Part shown: in pieces, positions 44,033 to 53,834 of the stretch
How positions within the stretch are numbered: the first letter of the stretch is position 1
How the letters are laid out: every line of letters begins with the position of its first letter
From: Nocardia kruczakiae NBRC 101016
GTDB lineage: Bacteria > Actinomycetota > Actinomycetes > Mycobacteriales > Mycobacteriaceae
Direction of reading: 5' to 3'
Length of the DNA: 64,000 bases
NCBI RefSeq assembly: GCF_001612965.1
Contig: NZ_BDBL01000006.1
Span: 62,001 to 126,000 of the forward strand
Position numbers and translations under genes: made by a program
Notes under the pieces: model-generated
The model's input: only the letters and a program-made list of their open reading frames with translations
The model's database searches: none
What the model was told of the DNA's origin: nothing

Positions 44033-44832
44033 CTACGACAACGGGGGTGCGGGCAGCTGCGCAGCGTCTGGACAGTGCCACTATCCTGGGAGTCCCTGTC
44101 CCACCGGTGCGCGATCTGATCGGACCCGAGGATCTGGAGTCGGCGTACGCAGTGCAGAGCCTTGGTACCCGCAGACGGCTCGCGGCGGGCGAGCGGGCCG
44201 TGGGCCGCAAGATCGGGCTCACCTCACCGGCGGTGCAGCAGCAACTGGGTGTGAACCAGCCCGACTTCGGGGTCCTGTTCGACACCATGGACGTCGCGCA
44301 CGCGCCGCTCGCGCGACGTCCTCGATTGCTGCAACCGAAGGTGGAGGCCGAGCTGGCGTTCGTGCTGAGCGCCGATCTCGACCTCGAGCAGCTGGACGCC
44401 ATCAGCGTGCGCGGCGCGGTGGAGTACGCGGCCGCAGCCTTGGAGATCGTCGACAGTCGCATTGCAGACTGGGACATCAGTTTCGCCGACACCGTCGCCG
44501 ACAATGCGTCCAGCGGGTGGTTCGTGCTCGGCACCGAGCGGCTCTCGCTCGAGGAGTTCGAGCCGCGCGAGATCGCAATGAACATGACCGTCGATGGCGA
44601 GATCGTCTCCACCGGAACGGGTTCGGCCTGTCTGGGTGATCCGCTCAACGCTCTGGCGTGGCTGGCTCGTACCGCCCGCGATCTCGGGCAGCCGCTGCGA
44701 GCCGGTGAGATCGTGCTCTCGGGCGCGCTCGGCCCTATGGCGGCGTTGCGCCCAGGAGCCCTGGTCCGGTCCGAGATATTCAGTGGCACACAGACACTCG
44801 GTGCCGTCGACTTCACGTGGGAGCAATCATGA
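44029..44832 (+). CDS. mhpD: 2-oxopent-4-enoate hydratase-like protein
   Basis: A 267-residue protein of the MhpD/HsaE hydratase family: [18 protein letters not shown], a [11 protein letters not shown] metal-binding Glu pair, then ALEIVDSRI and the glycine-rich SGALGPM near the end. It adds water to the dienoate released by the hydrolase, giving a 4-hydroxy-2-oxo acid. Its ATG and stop both overlap neighbours as ATGA. The gene symbol is by family; the HsaE name is equally possible. Confidence 0.88.
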   Translation: MTTTTGVRAAAQRLDSATILGVPVPPVRDLIGPEDLESAYAVQSLGTRRRLAAGERAVGRKIGLTSPAVQQQLGVNQPDFGVLFDTMDVAHAPLARRPRLLQPKVEAELAFVLSADLDLEQLDAISVRGAVEYAAAALEIVDSRIADWDISFADTVADNASSGWFVLGTERLSLEEFEPREIAMNMTVDGEIVSTGTGSACLGDPLNALAWLARTARDLGQPLRAGEIVLSGALGPMAALRPGALVRSEIFSGTQTLGAVDFTWEQS

Positions 44833-45794
44833 GTCGTACCAAAGTCGCCGTCGTCGGGTCGGGAAATATCGGAACCGACCTGATGTTCAAGGTGCTGCGC
44901 CTGTCCGGCACTCTCGAGATGGCCGCCGTGGTGGGTATCGATCCCGCCTCCGACGGGCTCGCGCGCGCCGACCGGCTGGGTGTGCCCACCACCGCACACG
45001 GTGTCGATGGCCTGATCGCCATGCCGCACTTCGGCGACATCGACATCATCTTCGACGCCACCTCCGCCGGCGCACACCGGGCCAATGCGGCCGCGCTCGC
45101 GCCCTACGGCAAGCGCCTGATCGACTTGACCCCCGCCGCGGTCGGCCCGTTCGTGGTGCCCGCGGTCAACCTCGACCAGCACTTGGACGCACCGAACGTG
45201 AACATGGTGACCTGCGGCGGGCAGGCCACGATTCCGATCGTGGCCGCCATCTCCCGGATCAGCGAGGTGCCTTACGCCGAGATCGTCGCCTCGATCGCCT
45301 CGAAGTCCGCCGGTCCCGGCACACGGGCGAACATCGACGAGTTCACCGAAACCACATCGCGCGCCATCGAGGTGGTCGGTGGCGCGGCGGGCGCGCGGGC
45401 GATCATCATCCTCAACCCGGCCGAGCCACCGCTGATGATGCGCGATACTGTGCTGGCTCTGATCAATGATCCGGATTCGGAACACGATGTGGCCGTACGG
45501 GAATCGATTCACGCGATGGTCGCCGAGGTGGCGGCCTACGTGCCCGGCTACCGGCTCAAGCAGGACATCCAGATCACCCCCTTGGCCCCGGACGCCGCAT
45601 TGCGCACGCTGGTCGGCGACACCGCCGTCACCCACCAGGTATCGGTGTTCCTCGAGGTCGAGGGCGCGGCCCACTATCTGCCCGCCTACGCCGGAAACCT
45701 CGACATCATGACCTCAGCGGCGCTGCGAGTCGCCGAACGCCTCGCCGCGGCGGCATTGCCGGTTGCGGCCTCGACCACCTCGGAGAGTGTGTGA
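44829..45794 (+). CDS. mhpF: Acylating acetaldehyde/propanal dehydrogenase
   Basis: A 321-residue enzyme. NAD-binding [14 protein letters not shown] lies at the N-terminus and the catalytic Cys129 is in [10 protein letters not shown]. Its family forms a channelling complex with the aldolase encoded next. It turns the aldehyde into acetyl- or propionyl-CoA. ATG 44829 overlaps the hydratase stop. Which aldehyde is made depends on the unknown substrate side chain. Confidence 0.93.
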   Translation: MSRTKVAVVGSGNIGTDLMFKVLRLSGTLEMAAVVGIDPASDGLARADRLGVPTTAHGVDGLIAMPHFGDIDIIFDATSAGAHRANAAALAPYGKRLIDLTPAAVGPFVVPAVNLDQHLDAPNVNMVTCGGQATIPIVAAISRISEVPYAEIVASIASKSAGPGTRANIDEFTETTSRAIEVVGGAAGARAIIILNPAEPPLMMRDTVLALINDPDSEHDVAVRESIHAMVAEVAAYVPGYRLKQDIQITPLAPDAALRTLVGDTAVTHQVSVFLEVEGAAHYLPAYAGNLDIMTSAALRVAERLAAAALPVAASTTSESV

Positions 45795-46792
45795 TGACAG
45801 AAGTCTTTCTGCAAGACGTGACGCTGCGCGACGGCATGCACGCGCTGCGGCACCGCATCACCCCGGCCACCGTCGCGGCGGTCGCGGCCGCGCTGGATGC
45901 GGCCGGGGTCGATGCCGTGGAGGTCGCGCATGGTGACGGCCTGCACGGCAGCAGCCTCACCTACGGCCCGGGCAGCCACACCGACTGGGAATGGCTCGGG
46001 GCCGCCGCCGAGGCGCTGACCCATGCGCGGCTCACCACCCTGCTGCTGCCGGGCATCGGGACCACCGACGATCTGCGCCGCGCCTTCGATCTCGGCGTGC
46101 GGTCGGTGCGGGTGGCGACCCATTGCACCGAGGCCGACATCGCCGCCCAGCACATCGCCTACGCGCGCGACCTCGGCATGGATGTGTCCGGATTCCTGAT
46201 GATGAGCCACATGAACACACCCGGCGGCCTCGCCGCGCAGGCCAAGCTTATGGAATCCTATGGTGCACAGTGTGTTTACGTCACCGACTCCGGTGGGCGG
46301 CTCACCATGGACGGTGTGCGCGACCGGGTGCGCGCCTACCGTGAGGTGCTCGACGAGCACACCGAGATCGGTATCCACGCTCATCAGAACCTCTCTCTGT
46401 CGGTCGCGAACAGCGTCGTCGCCGTGGAGGAGGGCGTGACCCGCGTGGATGCCTCGCTGGCAGGCTTGGGTGCGGGAGCGGGTAATACACCGCTGGAGGC
46501 CTTCGTCGCCGTCGCCGATCTGTCCGGCTGGAAACACGCGGCAGACCTCGACGCGCTCACCGACGCCGCCGACGACCTGATCCGGCCACTGATGCAGTGC
46601 CCGGTGCAGGTCGATCGCGAGACACTGACCCTCGGCTACGCCGGCGTGTATTCCAGCTTCCTCCGCCACGCCGAAAAGGCCTCCGCGACATACGGAGTCG
46701 ACGTCCGGACGCTGCTGACCGAAGCAGGTCGCCGCGGACTGATCGGCGGCCAGGAGGACATGATCGTCGACATCGCCCTGGATATGCGATGA
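45794..46792 (+). CDS. mhpE: 4-hydroxy-2-oxovalerate aldolase
   Basis: A 332-residue DmpG/MhpE-type TIM-barrel aldolase. [16 protein letters not shown] holds the catalytic Arg-Asp and His, and [16 protein letters not shown] supplies the HxH metal ligands. It splits a 4-hydroxy-2-oxo acid into pyruvate and an aldehyde, passed to the partner dehydrogenase. ATG 45794 has GGAGAG six bases upstream and overlaps the previous stop by one base; GTG 45791 is just before it. Confidence 0.93.
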   Translation: MTEVFLQDVTLRDGMHALRHRITPATVAAVAAALDAAGVDAVEVAHGDGLHGSSLTYGPGSHTDWEWLGAAAEALTHARLTTLLLPGIGTTDDLRRAFDLGVRSVRVATHCTEADIAAQHIAYARDLGMDVSGFLMMSHMNTPGGLAAQAKLMESYGAQCVYVTDSGGRLTMDGVRDRVRAYREVLDEHTEIGIHAHQNLSLSVANSVVAVEEGVTRVDASLAGLGAGAGNTPLEAFVAVADLSGWKHAADLDALTDAADDLIRPLMQCPVQVDRETLTLGYAGVYSSFLRHAEKASATYGVDVRTLLTEAGRRGLIGGQEDMIVDIALDMR

Positions 46793-47742
46793 CCGCCGAC
46801 CGGATCGATGTCCATCAGCACATCGTGCCCCGAGACTACGCAGACTGGTTGCGCGAGAACGGCGTCGTCGCACCGGGCGGGCGCGATCTACCGGACTGGA
46901 GCCCGGAAACCGCACTCGCACTGATGGATCGACACTCCATCGCCACCGCGATCCTGTCGCTGTCCACACCGGGTACCCATCTCGGCGACGACGGCCCTGC
47001 GCGCGTGTGGGCGCGGCGAGTCAACGACACCGGCGCCGACCTGGTGCGCGAGCACCCGGACCGGTTCGGGTTGTTCGCCACCGTCCCGCTGCCCGACGTC
47101 GAGGGATCGGTGCGGGAGATCGCCCACGCATACGACGAGCTGAACGCCGATGGTGTGGTGCTGCTTGCGAACTCGCACGGAATCTATCTGGGCGATCCAC
47201 GCCTCGAACCGGTCATGGCCGAGCTCGATCAGCGGGCCGCCGTGGCATTCGTGCACCCCTCGGATCTGCCGGGCCCCGAGGTCGCGGGGATCCCGCCCTT
47301 CGCGGCCGACTTCCTCCTCGACACCACCCGCGCTGCAACCAATCTCGTGCTGCGAGGTGTCCCACAACGCTACCCGAACATCCGCTTCATCCTGTCGCAC
47401 GCGGGCGGGTTCGTGCCCTATGCCGCCCACCGCATCGCCGCCGCGATCACTGCCGAAACCGGGCGTAACCCACTCGAAACCCTCGCGGACCTCGCCGGCT
47501 TCTACTTCGATACCGCCCTATCGGCGAGCCCGGCCGCACTGCCGAGCCTGCTGGCCTTCGCCGAACCCGGACATGTCCTCTTCGGCTCCGATTGGCCATT
47601 CGCGCCCGACCTCGCCGTCGGCTATTTCACCGGCCAACTCGACGCCTATCCCGGGCTCGAAGACACCGGCCGTGCAGCGATCAACCGCGGAAACGCGCTC
47701 GATCTGTTTCCCCGCCTGGCGAAGGAGTACCCCCACCGCTAG
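46789..47742 (+). CDS. Amidohydrolase-2 family protein (decarboxylase-like)
   Basis: A 317-residue TIM-barrel metal enzyme of the ACMSD/gamma-resorcylate decarboxylase superfamily. IDVHQHIVP gives the HxH metal motif, ILSHAGGF the later His and FGSDWPF the catalytic Asp. Members are often aromatic or muconate decarboxylases, sometimes hydrolases. Its ATG overlaps the aldolase stop as ATGA, so it is the seventh gene of the operon. It may prepare an aromatic acid for the hydroxylase. That role is inference. Confidence 0.83.
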   Translation: MTADRIDVHQHIVPRDYADWLRENGVVAPGGRDLPDWSPETALALMDRHSIATAILSLSTPGTHLGDDGPARVWARRVNDTGADLVREHPDRFGLFATVPLPDVEGSVREIAHAYDELNADGVVLLANSHGIYLGDPRLEPVMAELDQRAAVAFVHPSDLPGPEVAGIPPFAADFLLDTTRAATNLVLRGVPQRYPNIRFILSHAGGFVPYAAHRIAAAITAETGRNPLETLADLAGFYFDTALSASPAALPSLLAFAEPGHVLFGSDWPFAPDLAVGYFTGQLDAYPGLEDTGRAAINRGNALDLFPRLAKEYPHR

Positions 47743-47754
47743 CCATACGAACCC

Positions 47755-48393
47755 TCAGAGCTGCGGCTGTGGCGGCAACGGGTTGGTGGTCAGTTTCTGT
47801 GCGGCGCGCTTGGTCATCCCGAACATGCGCAGCACATGGAACGCCATCTCGTCGGTCAGTGCGTCGACGTCCGCATCCGGTCGTGCGTCGAGCAGCTGCA
47901 ACAGCCCCAGCAACGCGCCGCCCGCGGCCATGATCGCCGTATCGGGGTCCATCGGCTCGAACCGTCCCGCCTCCTGCGCGGCGATGATGTCGCGGCGGGC
48001 ACGCGGGGCCAGACCCTCATCGCGTAACAACACCGACATCCCGGAATTCAGGATCACCCGAACGCCTTCGGGAATCTGCCGCTGCAACCGTCCGGTCATA
48101 CGGAAGCTGACCGTGAACACCTCCGCCGGATCGTCGTAGAGCGCAACGATCTCGTCGCGCATCTCGCTGTAGACCTGCAACACCGAGCGCACAGCCTCGT
48201 CGAAAAGCTCTTCCTTGGAGGTGAAGTGGTTGTAGAACGACCCGAACCCGACATCGGCGGCATCGGTGATCTCCTGAATGCTGACCGCGGAGCGCCCCTC
48301 CGACAAAAACTTCCGCGCCGCCCCCAACAGAGCGTTGCGGGTGCGTTCCCGGCGCCGATCGATGCGATTGCGCACCACGGGCTCTGCCGCCAT
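47755..48393 (-). CDS. TetR regulator of the meta-cleavage locus
   Basis: A 212-residue TetR protein: SAVSIQEITDAADVGFGSFY then NHFTSKEELF is the HTH, followed by a long helical ligand domain. ATG 48393 has GAGAGAGGGA about 8 bases upstream; the frame is open further upstream but would run through its own operator. It is convergent with the operon. A matching operator lies 42 bp upstream of its start, so it is probably autoregulated. It is the natural candidate to bind the copies at 37.4, 40.2 and 49.5 kb. Confidence 0.85.
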   Translation of the reverse strand: MAAEPVVRNRIDRRRERTRNALLGAARKFLSEGRSAVSIQEITDAADVGFGSFYNHFTSKEELFDEAVRSVLQVYSEMRDEIVALYDDPAEVFTVSFRMTGRLQRQIPEGVRVILNSGMSVLLRDEGLAPRARRDIIAAQEAGRFEPMDPDTAIMAAGGALLGLLQLLDARPDADVDALTDEMAFHVLRMFGMTKRAAQKLTTNPLPPQPQL

Positions 48394-48434
48394 TGGTTCC
48401 CTCTCTCCATCCCGATCGTTACCAGAATCGTATC

Positions 48435-48448
48435 TGACGAAAGTATCA
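48435..48448. promoter_or_regulatory. Catabolic TetR operator, site 5
   Basis: On the minus strand it reads TGATACTTTCGTCA, matching 11 of 14 bases of the perfect copy at 40289. It lies just upstream of the TetR gene, as expected for autoregulation. Confidence 0.55.
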
Positions 48449-48654
48449 GAGTCGATCGTGGGCGGAATCGATGGTTGTGGCGTGCGCGACATCGAACCGG
48501 CGATCCGCATGCCGCCTTTGTTCGGTGTCGTGATCGGAGGCGAACCTATGGCGGGCAGTGGCGCGTAGTACCCGCTGAGTGGAAGGGTTCGGGCGGCATG
48601 GGCGGCCGAGGCCGATGGCTCTGTCTTCGTCGAACAAGTGGCTGATCGCGCTCC

Positions 48655-49440
48655 TCAGCTCATCTTCGCAACCAGACGCAACGGTAGGTAACGCAGCGCG
48701 AATCCGAGGGCAATCCACGGCCAGGTGGGAACTTTCGCCTCGGCGGCCTCATGTTCGATGGCCTTCACCATGGCTCGCACGCCCTTCTCGGTCGAGGACA
48801 TCAGCGGTGACTTGGTGGCCCGCGCGCTCAACTCCGACTCGATGTACCCGGGATACAGCGTGGTGACAGTGATCGGTGACGCGAGCGTGTCGGCGCGAAT
48901 GCCCTCGGCGAGGGCTGCGGCACCAGCCTTGGTCGCGGAGTAGATCGACATGAAGCCTGGTAGCCCGCGCAGCGCGCTGATCGACGAGACCATCACCAGG
49001 TGGCCGTGGTTCTGGGTGTGGAAGATCTCCATCGCCGCCTCGCACTGTGCCAACGCCGCGATGAAATTTGTGTTCGCGGTCCGCAGATTCGCGTCGAAAT
49101 GGCCGGTACCGATCGGTTGGCCCTTGCCCATTCCCGCATTGACGATCACCCGGTCGATGCCGCCCAGTTCGCGCTCGAACCCGCGAAATACCGCGAACAC
49201 CTGGTCGTGGTCGTTCACATCCAGCTGCGCGACCGTCACGGTGATGCCGGGGTGTGAGCGCAGCAGATCGGTGCGCAAACGCTCGAGTCGCTCGACGCGA
49301 CGGGCGCACAGTACGAGATTCCTTCCGCGGCAGTCGTGTGTCCGGACGGCATTGTGCAGAAAGCCGAAAGAAGCGTCTGGCCTTTTGTGCGTCGATGCCC
49401 CGAGTCCCTGTGGATATGGGCTTCCACACGCTGATCGTGG
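48655..49440 (-). pseudogene. SDR with a destroyed cofactor-binding start
   Basis: From about 49333 downwards the protein is a well-preserved SDR: GRNLVLCARRVERLERL, VNAGMGKGQPIGTG, MVSSISALRG, YSATKAG and a final LPLRLVAKMS. Upstream, where TGxxxGIG should be, the frame reads unrelated sequence; a faint trace (STGTRGIDAQKARRFF) is visible in another frame. So the 5' end is frameshifted or rearranged. The catalytic part is intact, so the damage may be recent or a sequence error. Confidence 0.6.
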
Positions 49441-49478
49441 CCACCGACTCCCACCGGTGTTGACGATCACATCGAATA

Positions 49479-49492
49479 TGATGAATATATCA
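49479..49492. promoter_or_regulatory. Catabolic TetR operator, site 6
   Basis: TGATGAATATATCA (TGATATATTCATCA on the other strand) matches 11 of 14 bases of the best copy. It sits between the damaged SDR and the transporter gene, so it may control both. Confidence 0.5.
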
Positions 49493-49555
49493 GATAGGGT
49501 TTTCGTACGACATCGTTCCGTCGACGGCGGTAGACATATCAGCGAGAGGACCCGC

Positions 49556-51796
49556 ATGTCTCGGTATTTGTTCGCTCTCGGGCAGGTGGTTGTTCGTCGC
49601 CGGTCATGGGTGTTGGTGATCTGGGTCGCACTACTCGCTGCTGCCATCACGTTCGCTCTCGGAACGGGCGGCAAGACGAACGACAATTTCACCGTGCCGG
49701 GCACGGAGTCGCAGGACGCCGTGTCCGTGCTGCAGCAGAGGATGCCCGCGTACAGCGGCGCGCAGATGCAGGTGGTGTTCGCCACGCCGGGCGCGAAGAA
49801 GGTGACCGACGGGCAGGTCACCGACCGGATTGAGCAGGTGATGTCGGACCTGAAGAGACTTCCGCAGGTATCAACCGTCGTGGATCCCTTTCAGGCCCAG
49901 GCCGTCTCGCCGGACCAGCATGTCGCGCTGGGGAGTGTGCAATTCTCGGTGTCGGCCGGTGACGTCGACGAAACCACGCTCGATGCGGTGACACGCGTTG
50001 CGGAAACCGTGCGGCACGACGGCTTCGAGGTGGAGTTCGCGGGTGCAGTGTATCCGGGCTCGGCGGCCGAAATTCCGCACACCCCGGAAGGTCTCGGGAT
50101 CGCTGCGGCCTTCGTGGTCCTGCTGATCACCTTCGGTGCCGTCGTCGCGGCGGGGCTGCCGATCATCACTGCATTGGTCGGCGTCGGAATCGGGCTCACC
50201 GGAATTCTCGGTGTCGCCGCCTTCGTCGACGTTCCCTCGGCCGCAACGTCGTTGGCGCTGATGTTGGGACTGTCGTGCGGGATCGACTACGCCCTGTTCA
50301 TCCTGTCTCGGCACCGGCACCATATTATGCTGGGAATGACTGCGGCGGAATCGATTCCGCTGGCCATCGGCACCGCCGGCAGCTCCGTGGTGTTCGCTGC
50401 GGTCACAGTGATCATCGCACTGTGCGGGCTGACCGTTGCCGGTATTCCGTTCCTCACCGTCATGGGCCTCACCGCGGCGGGTGCGGTACTTGTCGCCATG
50501 CTGGTCGCGCTGACGCTCCTGCCGGCGTTGCTGGCCTACGCCGGCGGCTCGGTTGCGACATTCATCAAGCCACCCTTGCAGCCCGGTAAGCCCGAAGAGG
50601 TGGCGCGTATAGCCTCCTACGAACCCGAACGCACCTGCGGGCACGCATGGGGTCGGTTCGTCACCCGATTCCGTATCCCGCTTCTCGTCCTCGGCGTCGC
50701 GGTTCTCGGCGTTCTGGCTATCCCGACCCTCCGGATGGATCTCGGGCTGCCGAATGGTGCCTCCCAACCCGAATCCAGCACCGCACACAAGGCCTCCGAG
50801 CTGGTAAGTGGCTCGTTCGGAGACGGATTCAACGGGCCGCTACTGGTGGTGGCAGATCTGTCGGACGCCACAACGTCAGACGCCGCGCACACCCTGATGA
50901 CCCGCATACAACAAGAACCGAACGTCGCGGCAGTCGAGCCTGCTGCCAGCGCAAACAAGCTGGTTCTGATCCAGGTTGTCCCCAAGACCGGCCCCGCGGA
51001 CTCTGCTACCACCGACCTTGTGAATCGTCTGCGCGACGATCGCGCCGGCATCGAAAGCGATACGGGTGCACGATATCTCGTCGGTGGCACGACTGCGGCA
51101 AATATCGACACCTCGGAGCGGTTGGGTGCGGCATTGCCGGTATTCCTCGTGGTCGTTGTGGGTTTGGCGCTGGCCCTGTTGACGATCGCATTCCGCACCG
51201 TCCTGGTGCCGGTGTCATCGGTGGCCGGTTTCATTCTGTCGGTCTTCGCGGCGCTCGGCGTGCAGGTCGCGGTCTTCCAATGGGGCTGGAGCGGAAGCCT
51301 GTTCGACGTCACGAAGGCACAAACGCTGAGCTTCCTGCCGATCATCACCCTGGCCATCATCTTCGGCCTCTCCAGTGATTACCAAATCTTTGTGGTGTCA
51401 CGGATCAAGGAGGAGTACACCCGCACCGGCGACGCCGTCCGCTCCGTACAGAACGGTGTGGCGCACTCGGCGCGGGTCGTGACTGCTGCGGCGCTCATCA
51501 TGTTCGCCGTCTTCGTCGCCTTCACGACCGTCGACAACCCCATCGTGAAGCCTCTGGCGTTCACTCTCGCCGTCGGGGTCCTCCTCGACGCTTTCGTCGT
51601 TCGACTGACGCTGGTACCTGCGGTGATGGCGCTCGTCGGCGACCGGATGTGGTACCACCCGCACTGGTTCGGCCGCTACGTCCCCGACCTAGACATCGAG
51701 GGCGCGGACATCGAACGTGAACATATCGTCGACATCGAACCTGTAGCAGGACAGACTGTTTCGTCGCATCGGGCGGAAGGGGGAAGGGAAATGTGA
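49556..51796 (+). CDS. MmpL/ActII-3-type RND transporter
   Basis: A 746-residue membrane transporter with two repeats of six helices. Each half has the family signature: LMLGLSCGIDYALFILSRHR in the first and IIFGLSSDYQIFVVSRIKEE in the second. Periplasmic domains follow helices 1 and 7. MmpL proteins export lipids or small hydrophobic compounds using proton motive force. ATG 49556 has GAGAGGA five bases upstream. A regulon operator lies 64 bp upstream, so it may export or import the aromatic or lipid substrate of this locus. Confidence 0.9.
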   Translation: MSRYLFALGQVVVRRRSWVLVIWVALLAAAITFALGTGGKTNDNFTVPGTESQDAVSVLQQRMPAYSGAQMQVVFATPGAKKVTDGQVTDRIEQVMSDLKRLPQVSTVVDPFQAQAVSPDQHVALGSVQFSVSAGDVDETTLDAVTRVAETVRHDGFEVEFAGAVYPGSAAEIPHTPEGLGIAAAFVVLLITFGAVVAAGLPIITALVGVGIGLTGILGVAAFVDVPSAATSLALMLGLSCGIDYALFILSRHRHHIMLGMTAAESIPLAIGTAGSSVVFAAVTVIIALCGLTVAGIPFLTVMGLTAAGAVLVAMLVALTLLPALLAYAGGSVATFIKPPLQPGKPEEVARIASYEPERTCGHAWGRFVTRFRIPLLVLGVAVLGVLAIPTLRMDLGLPNGASQPESSTAHKASELVSGSFGDGFNGPLLVVADLSDATTSDAAHTLMTRIQQEPNVAAVEPAASANKLVLIQVVPKTGPADSATTDLVNRLRDDRAGIESDTGARYLVGGTTAANIDTSERLGAALPVFLVVVVGLALALLTIAFRTVLVPVSSVAGFILSVFAALGVQVAVFQWGWSGSLFDVTKAQTLSFLPIITLAIIFGLSSDYQIFVVSRIKEEYTRTGDAVRSVQNGVAHSARVVTAAALIMFAVFVAFTTVDNPIVKPLAFTLAVGVLLDAFVVRLTLVPAVMALVGDRMWYHPHWFGRYVPDLDIEGADIEREHIVDIEPVAGQTVSSHRAEGGREM

Positions 51797-51903
51797 ACGA
51801 TTGCCGCATCGGCGATATCGCTGCGAAGCGTGCCGACGGAGATTGCCGGGGTGCGTCGCGCTCATCCGGCGGGTAGCCGTTTCGCCCCTCGTTACGACCG
51901 GTT

Positions 51904-52812
51904 TCAGTGCACGGAGACGGGTGCATGCGACTCGGTCGAATGTCCCCGCAGGCGACCGATCAGGGAGACCGGGTCCGTCGGCGCGGCATCGCCCCGCCAA
52001 ACGACATGCTGGTCGGGACGTAGTAGCACTAGATCGCGCTCGTCGAGGGCGTGCGCGTGGTCGTCGCGAACATCGACCACCTCGAAGGGGACACCCTGAT
52101 CGGCGGCAGCTTCGGTCAGTCCCTCGACATCCCGATCGGCGAAGCGGAGCAGCGTGAAGCCGGAGCCGAACAGATCGAACAGAGCTCTCCCGTCCTGGAG
52201 GAAGACGCTTGGTGGACGCGTCCCGGGCCACGCGCCCGGCGTGTAGACATCCATCCGCTGGGCGGGACGTTGTCCGCCCGCTTCGTAGCAGATCACAGGT
52301 GATTTGTCGTACCGGTAACCGAGTTCGATTCCCAGCGCCTCATTTTCCAGGTTGCCGAGGTCGCAGATATGACGCCCCAGGCGACGCCGAGTTCTGTCAC
52401 CGAACCAGCGCTCACTGTGCATGCCGGTCCAGTCGCTGGTCATGATCGCGCCGCGCACAGCGAAGTGCCGGGCGGCGGCGGTCCGGTTGCGGAAGGCGAT
52501 CGCGCGGCGTTCGGCGATGCGGCAGCATCGGTCGACCGGTGCCCCGGCGGCGACGAGGCTGTCTGCTTGGCGGGTCTGCCTGCGCCGGACGCCGCCAAGA
52601 GTTTTGGCGCTCCCCAGCCGTGGATCTGTGCGGCAAGCGTCCACTCGAGACCGACCGCGTCGCCGGCACCGGTGGTCATGCCATAGCCGCCCGTCGGCGG
52701 CACCTGATGGACGGCGTCACCGGCCAGCCGGACGCGGCCTCCGCCGAAGGAATCGGCGACGGTCAGCCTCCTCTCCTCGATGTCCACGCTGTACTGGAAC
52801 GACGGATGCCAC
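51904..52812 (-). pseudogene. Truncated, frameshifted FAD monooxygenase
   Basis: The 5' part reads DSFGGGRVRLAGDAVHQVPP and TGGYGMTTGAGDAVGLEWTL, the GD motif of group A flavin hydroxylases. Near 52640 the frame shifts to AERRAIAFRNRTAAARHFAV and the C-terminal domain, ending at 51904. The N-terminal FAD domain (about 250 residues) is missing: homology stops near 52812. The cut point lies beside a cytochrome b gene also lacking its start. Confidence 0.7.
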
Positions 52813-52917
52813 CCGGGCCGCGAGTGTTCACGATTCTCGGCGAAACAGTACGGAGCCGACTCGCGGCGGGCGTGGACCTCCCTCGACGAGGAAGAAGAAT
52901 GGAATCCGGTTATCGCA

Positions 52918-53421
52918 CTCCCCGGGCGCAGCAACCTCGGATCGGGCCGGCACTGGCATTTCTTGACCGTGCAATTCTGGATACTCACCGCCGGCGTCTC
53001 CGTACTGGCAGTATTCGCATCGGGATACTGGCGCTACCTGATCCCCACCGACTGGGCGATCTTCCCGCAGGCCGTCCGCGACATCGGCACCTACCTGCAT
53101 TTCCAGCTGGCATTGCAACTGCCGGGAGAACCGTTCGGCGCAGCGCAAAAGCTCGCCTACTGCGCCGTCGTGTTCGTGCTCGCACCACTTCAAATCGCCT
53201 CCGGCGCCGCAATGTCACCTGCGGTACTGGCTTGATTCCCTTGGTACGGAAAACTTTTCGGCGGCAAGCAGGGTGTACGCAGTATACCTTTCCTCGGGCT
53301 GTGCGCCTTCGCCGGATTCGTCGTCGTGCAAGTGCTGATGGTGATCGTGCACGGCATCCCCAGCGACCGCCAACCGGATCCTTCGCATACCGGGCACCAT
53401 GCCGCCGCCCCCCGAATATGA
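52918..53421 (+). pseudogene. Cytochrome b561-like membrane protein, 5'-truncated with nonsense codon
   Basis: The sequence HWHFLTVQFWILTAGVSVLA, GTYLHFQLAL and LAYCAVVFVLAPLQIASGA is a di-heme cytochrome b/thiosulfate-reductase anchor. An in-frame TGA at 53233 interrupts it; the same frame then continues FPWYGKLFGGKQGVRSIPFL and a last helix to 53421. Relatives have Arg there, so CGA to TGA is the likely change. The first helix is missing at the deletion junction shared with the flavin monooxygenase. Confidence 0.7.
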
Positions 53422-53673
53422 CAAGTGCTGGGCAACAATCCATACGCTGTCCATCGGGTGATCCAGCGTTCTGGCCTGCGTCGGCGGGGTCGAGGGCCAT
53501 GACGGCGAGATCGACGCATTTCAACGCGGCTTAGGTGCAGTGGGTCACCCCAGCACAAGACCCCCGTCGTGATGGGGCGCTGGCAAACACCTGATCGCTG
53601 GGACTGTAGGAAACGCGTAAAGAAACCCTGTGAGGGGCCGGCCCGCGGGCGCGGTTGTGCAGGATGTCCCCGA

Positions 53674-53690
53674 ATGACCTGATCGGTCAT
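53674..53690. promoter_or_regulatory. 17-bp palindrome before the lipoprotein gene
   Basis: ATGACC-TGATC-GGTCAT is a perfect inverted repeat 47 bp upstream of the DUF3558 start. It is a likely operator. No regulator gene is next to it. Apart from this, 53422-53736 shows nothing I can annotate. Confidence 0.4.
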
Positions 53691-53826
53691 CGGATCTGTT
53701 AGACCATGGGTGATTATGTCGAAACAGGAGCGCGGGATGCGGATGGTCCGGTTCGGTGTCGCTGCAACGGCCGCAGTGGTCTTGCTGACCGGCTGTTCGA
53801 GCCATACGCCGCAGGCAGAGGTGCGC

Positions 53827-53834
53827 CAAGCTGT
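53827..53834 (+). repeat. 8-bp target site duplication, left copy
   Basis: CAAGCTGT occurs here and at 55613-55620, directly outside the IS. Removing one copy and the 1778 bp between them restores the lipoprotein reading frame, which confirms the boundaries. Confidence 0.85.

Noticed and set aside
48950..49555. Extended N-terminus of the MmpL-type protein
   Set aside because: The frame is open upstream, but it is antisense to the SDR remnant and crosses an operator; ATG 49556 has a good ribosome site and the normal family start.
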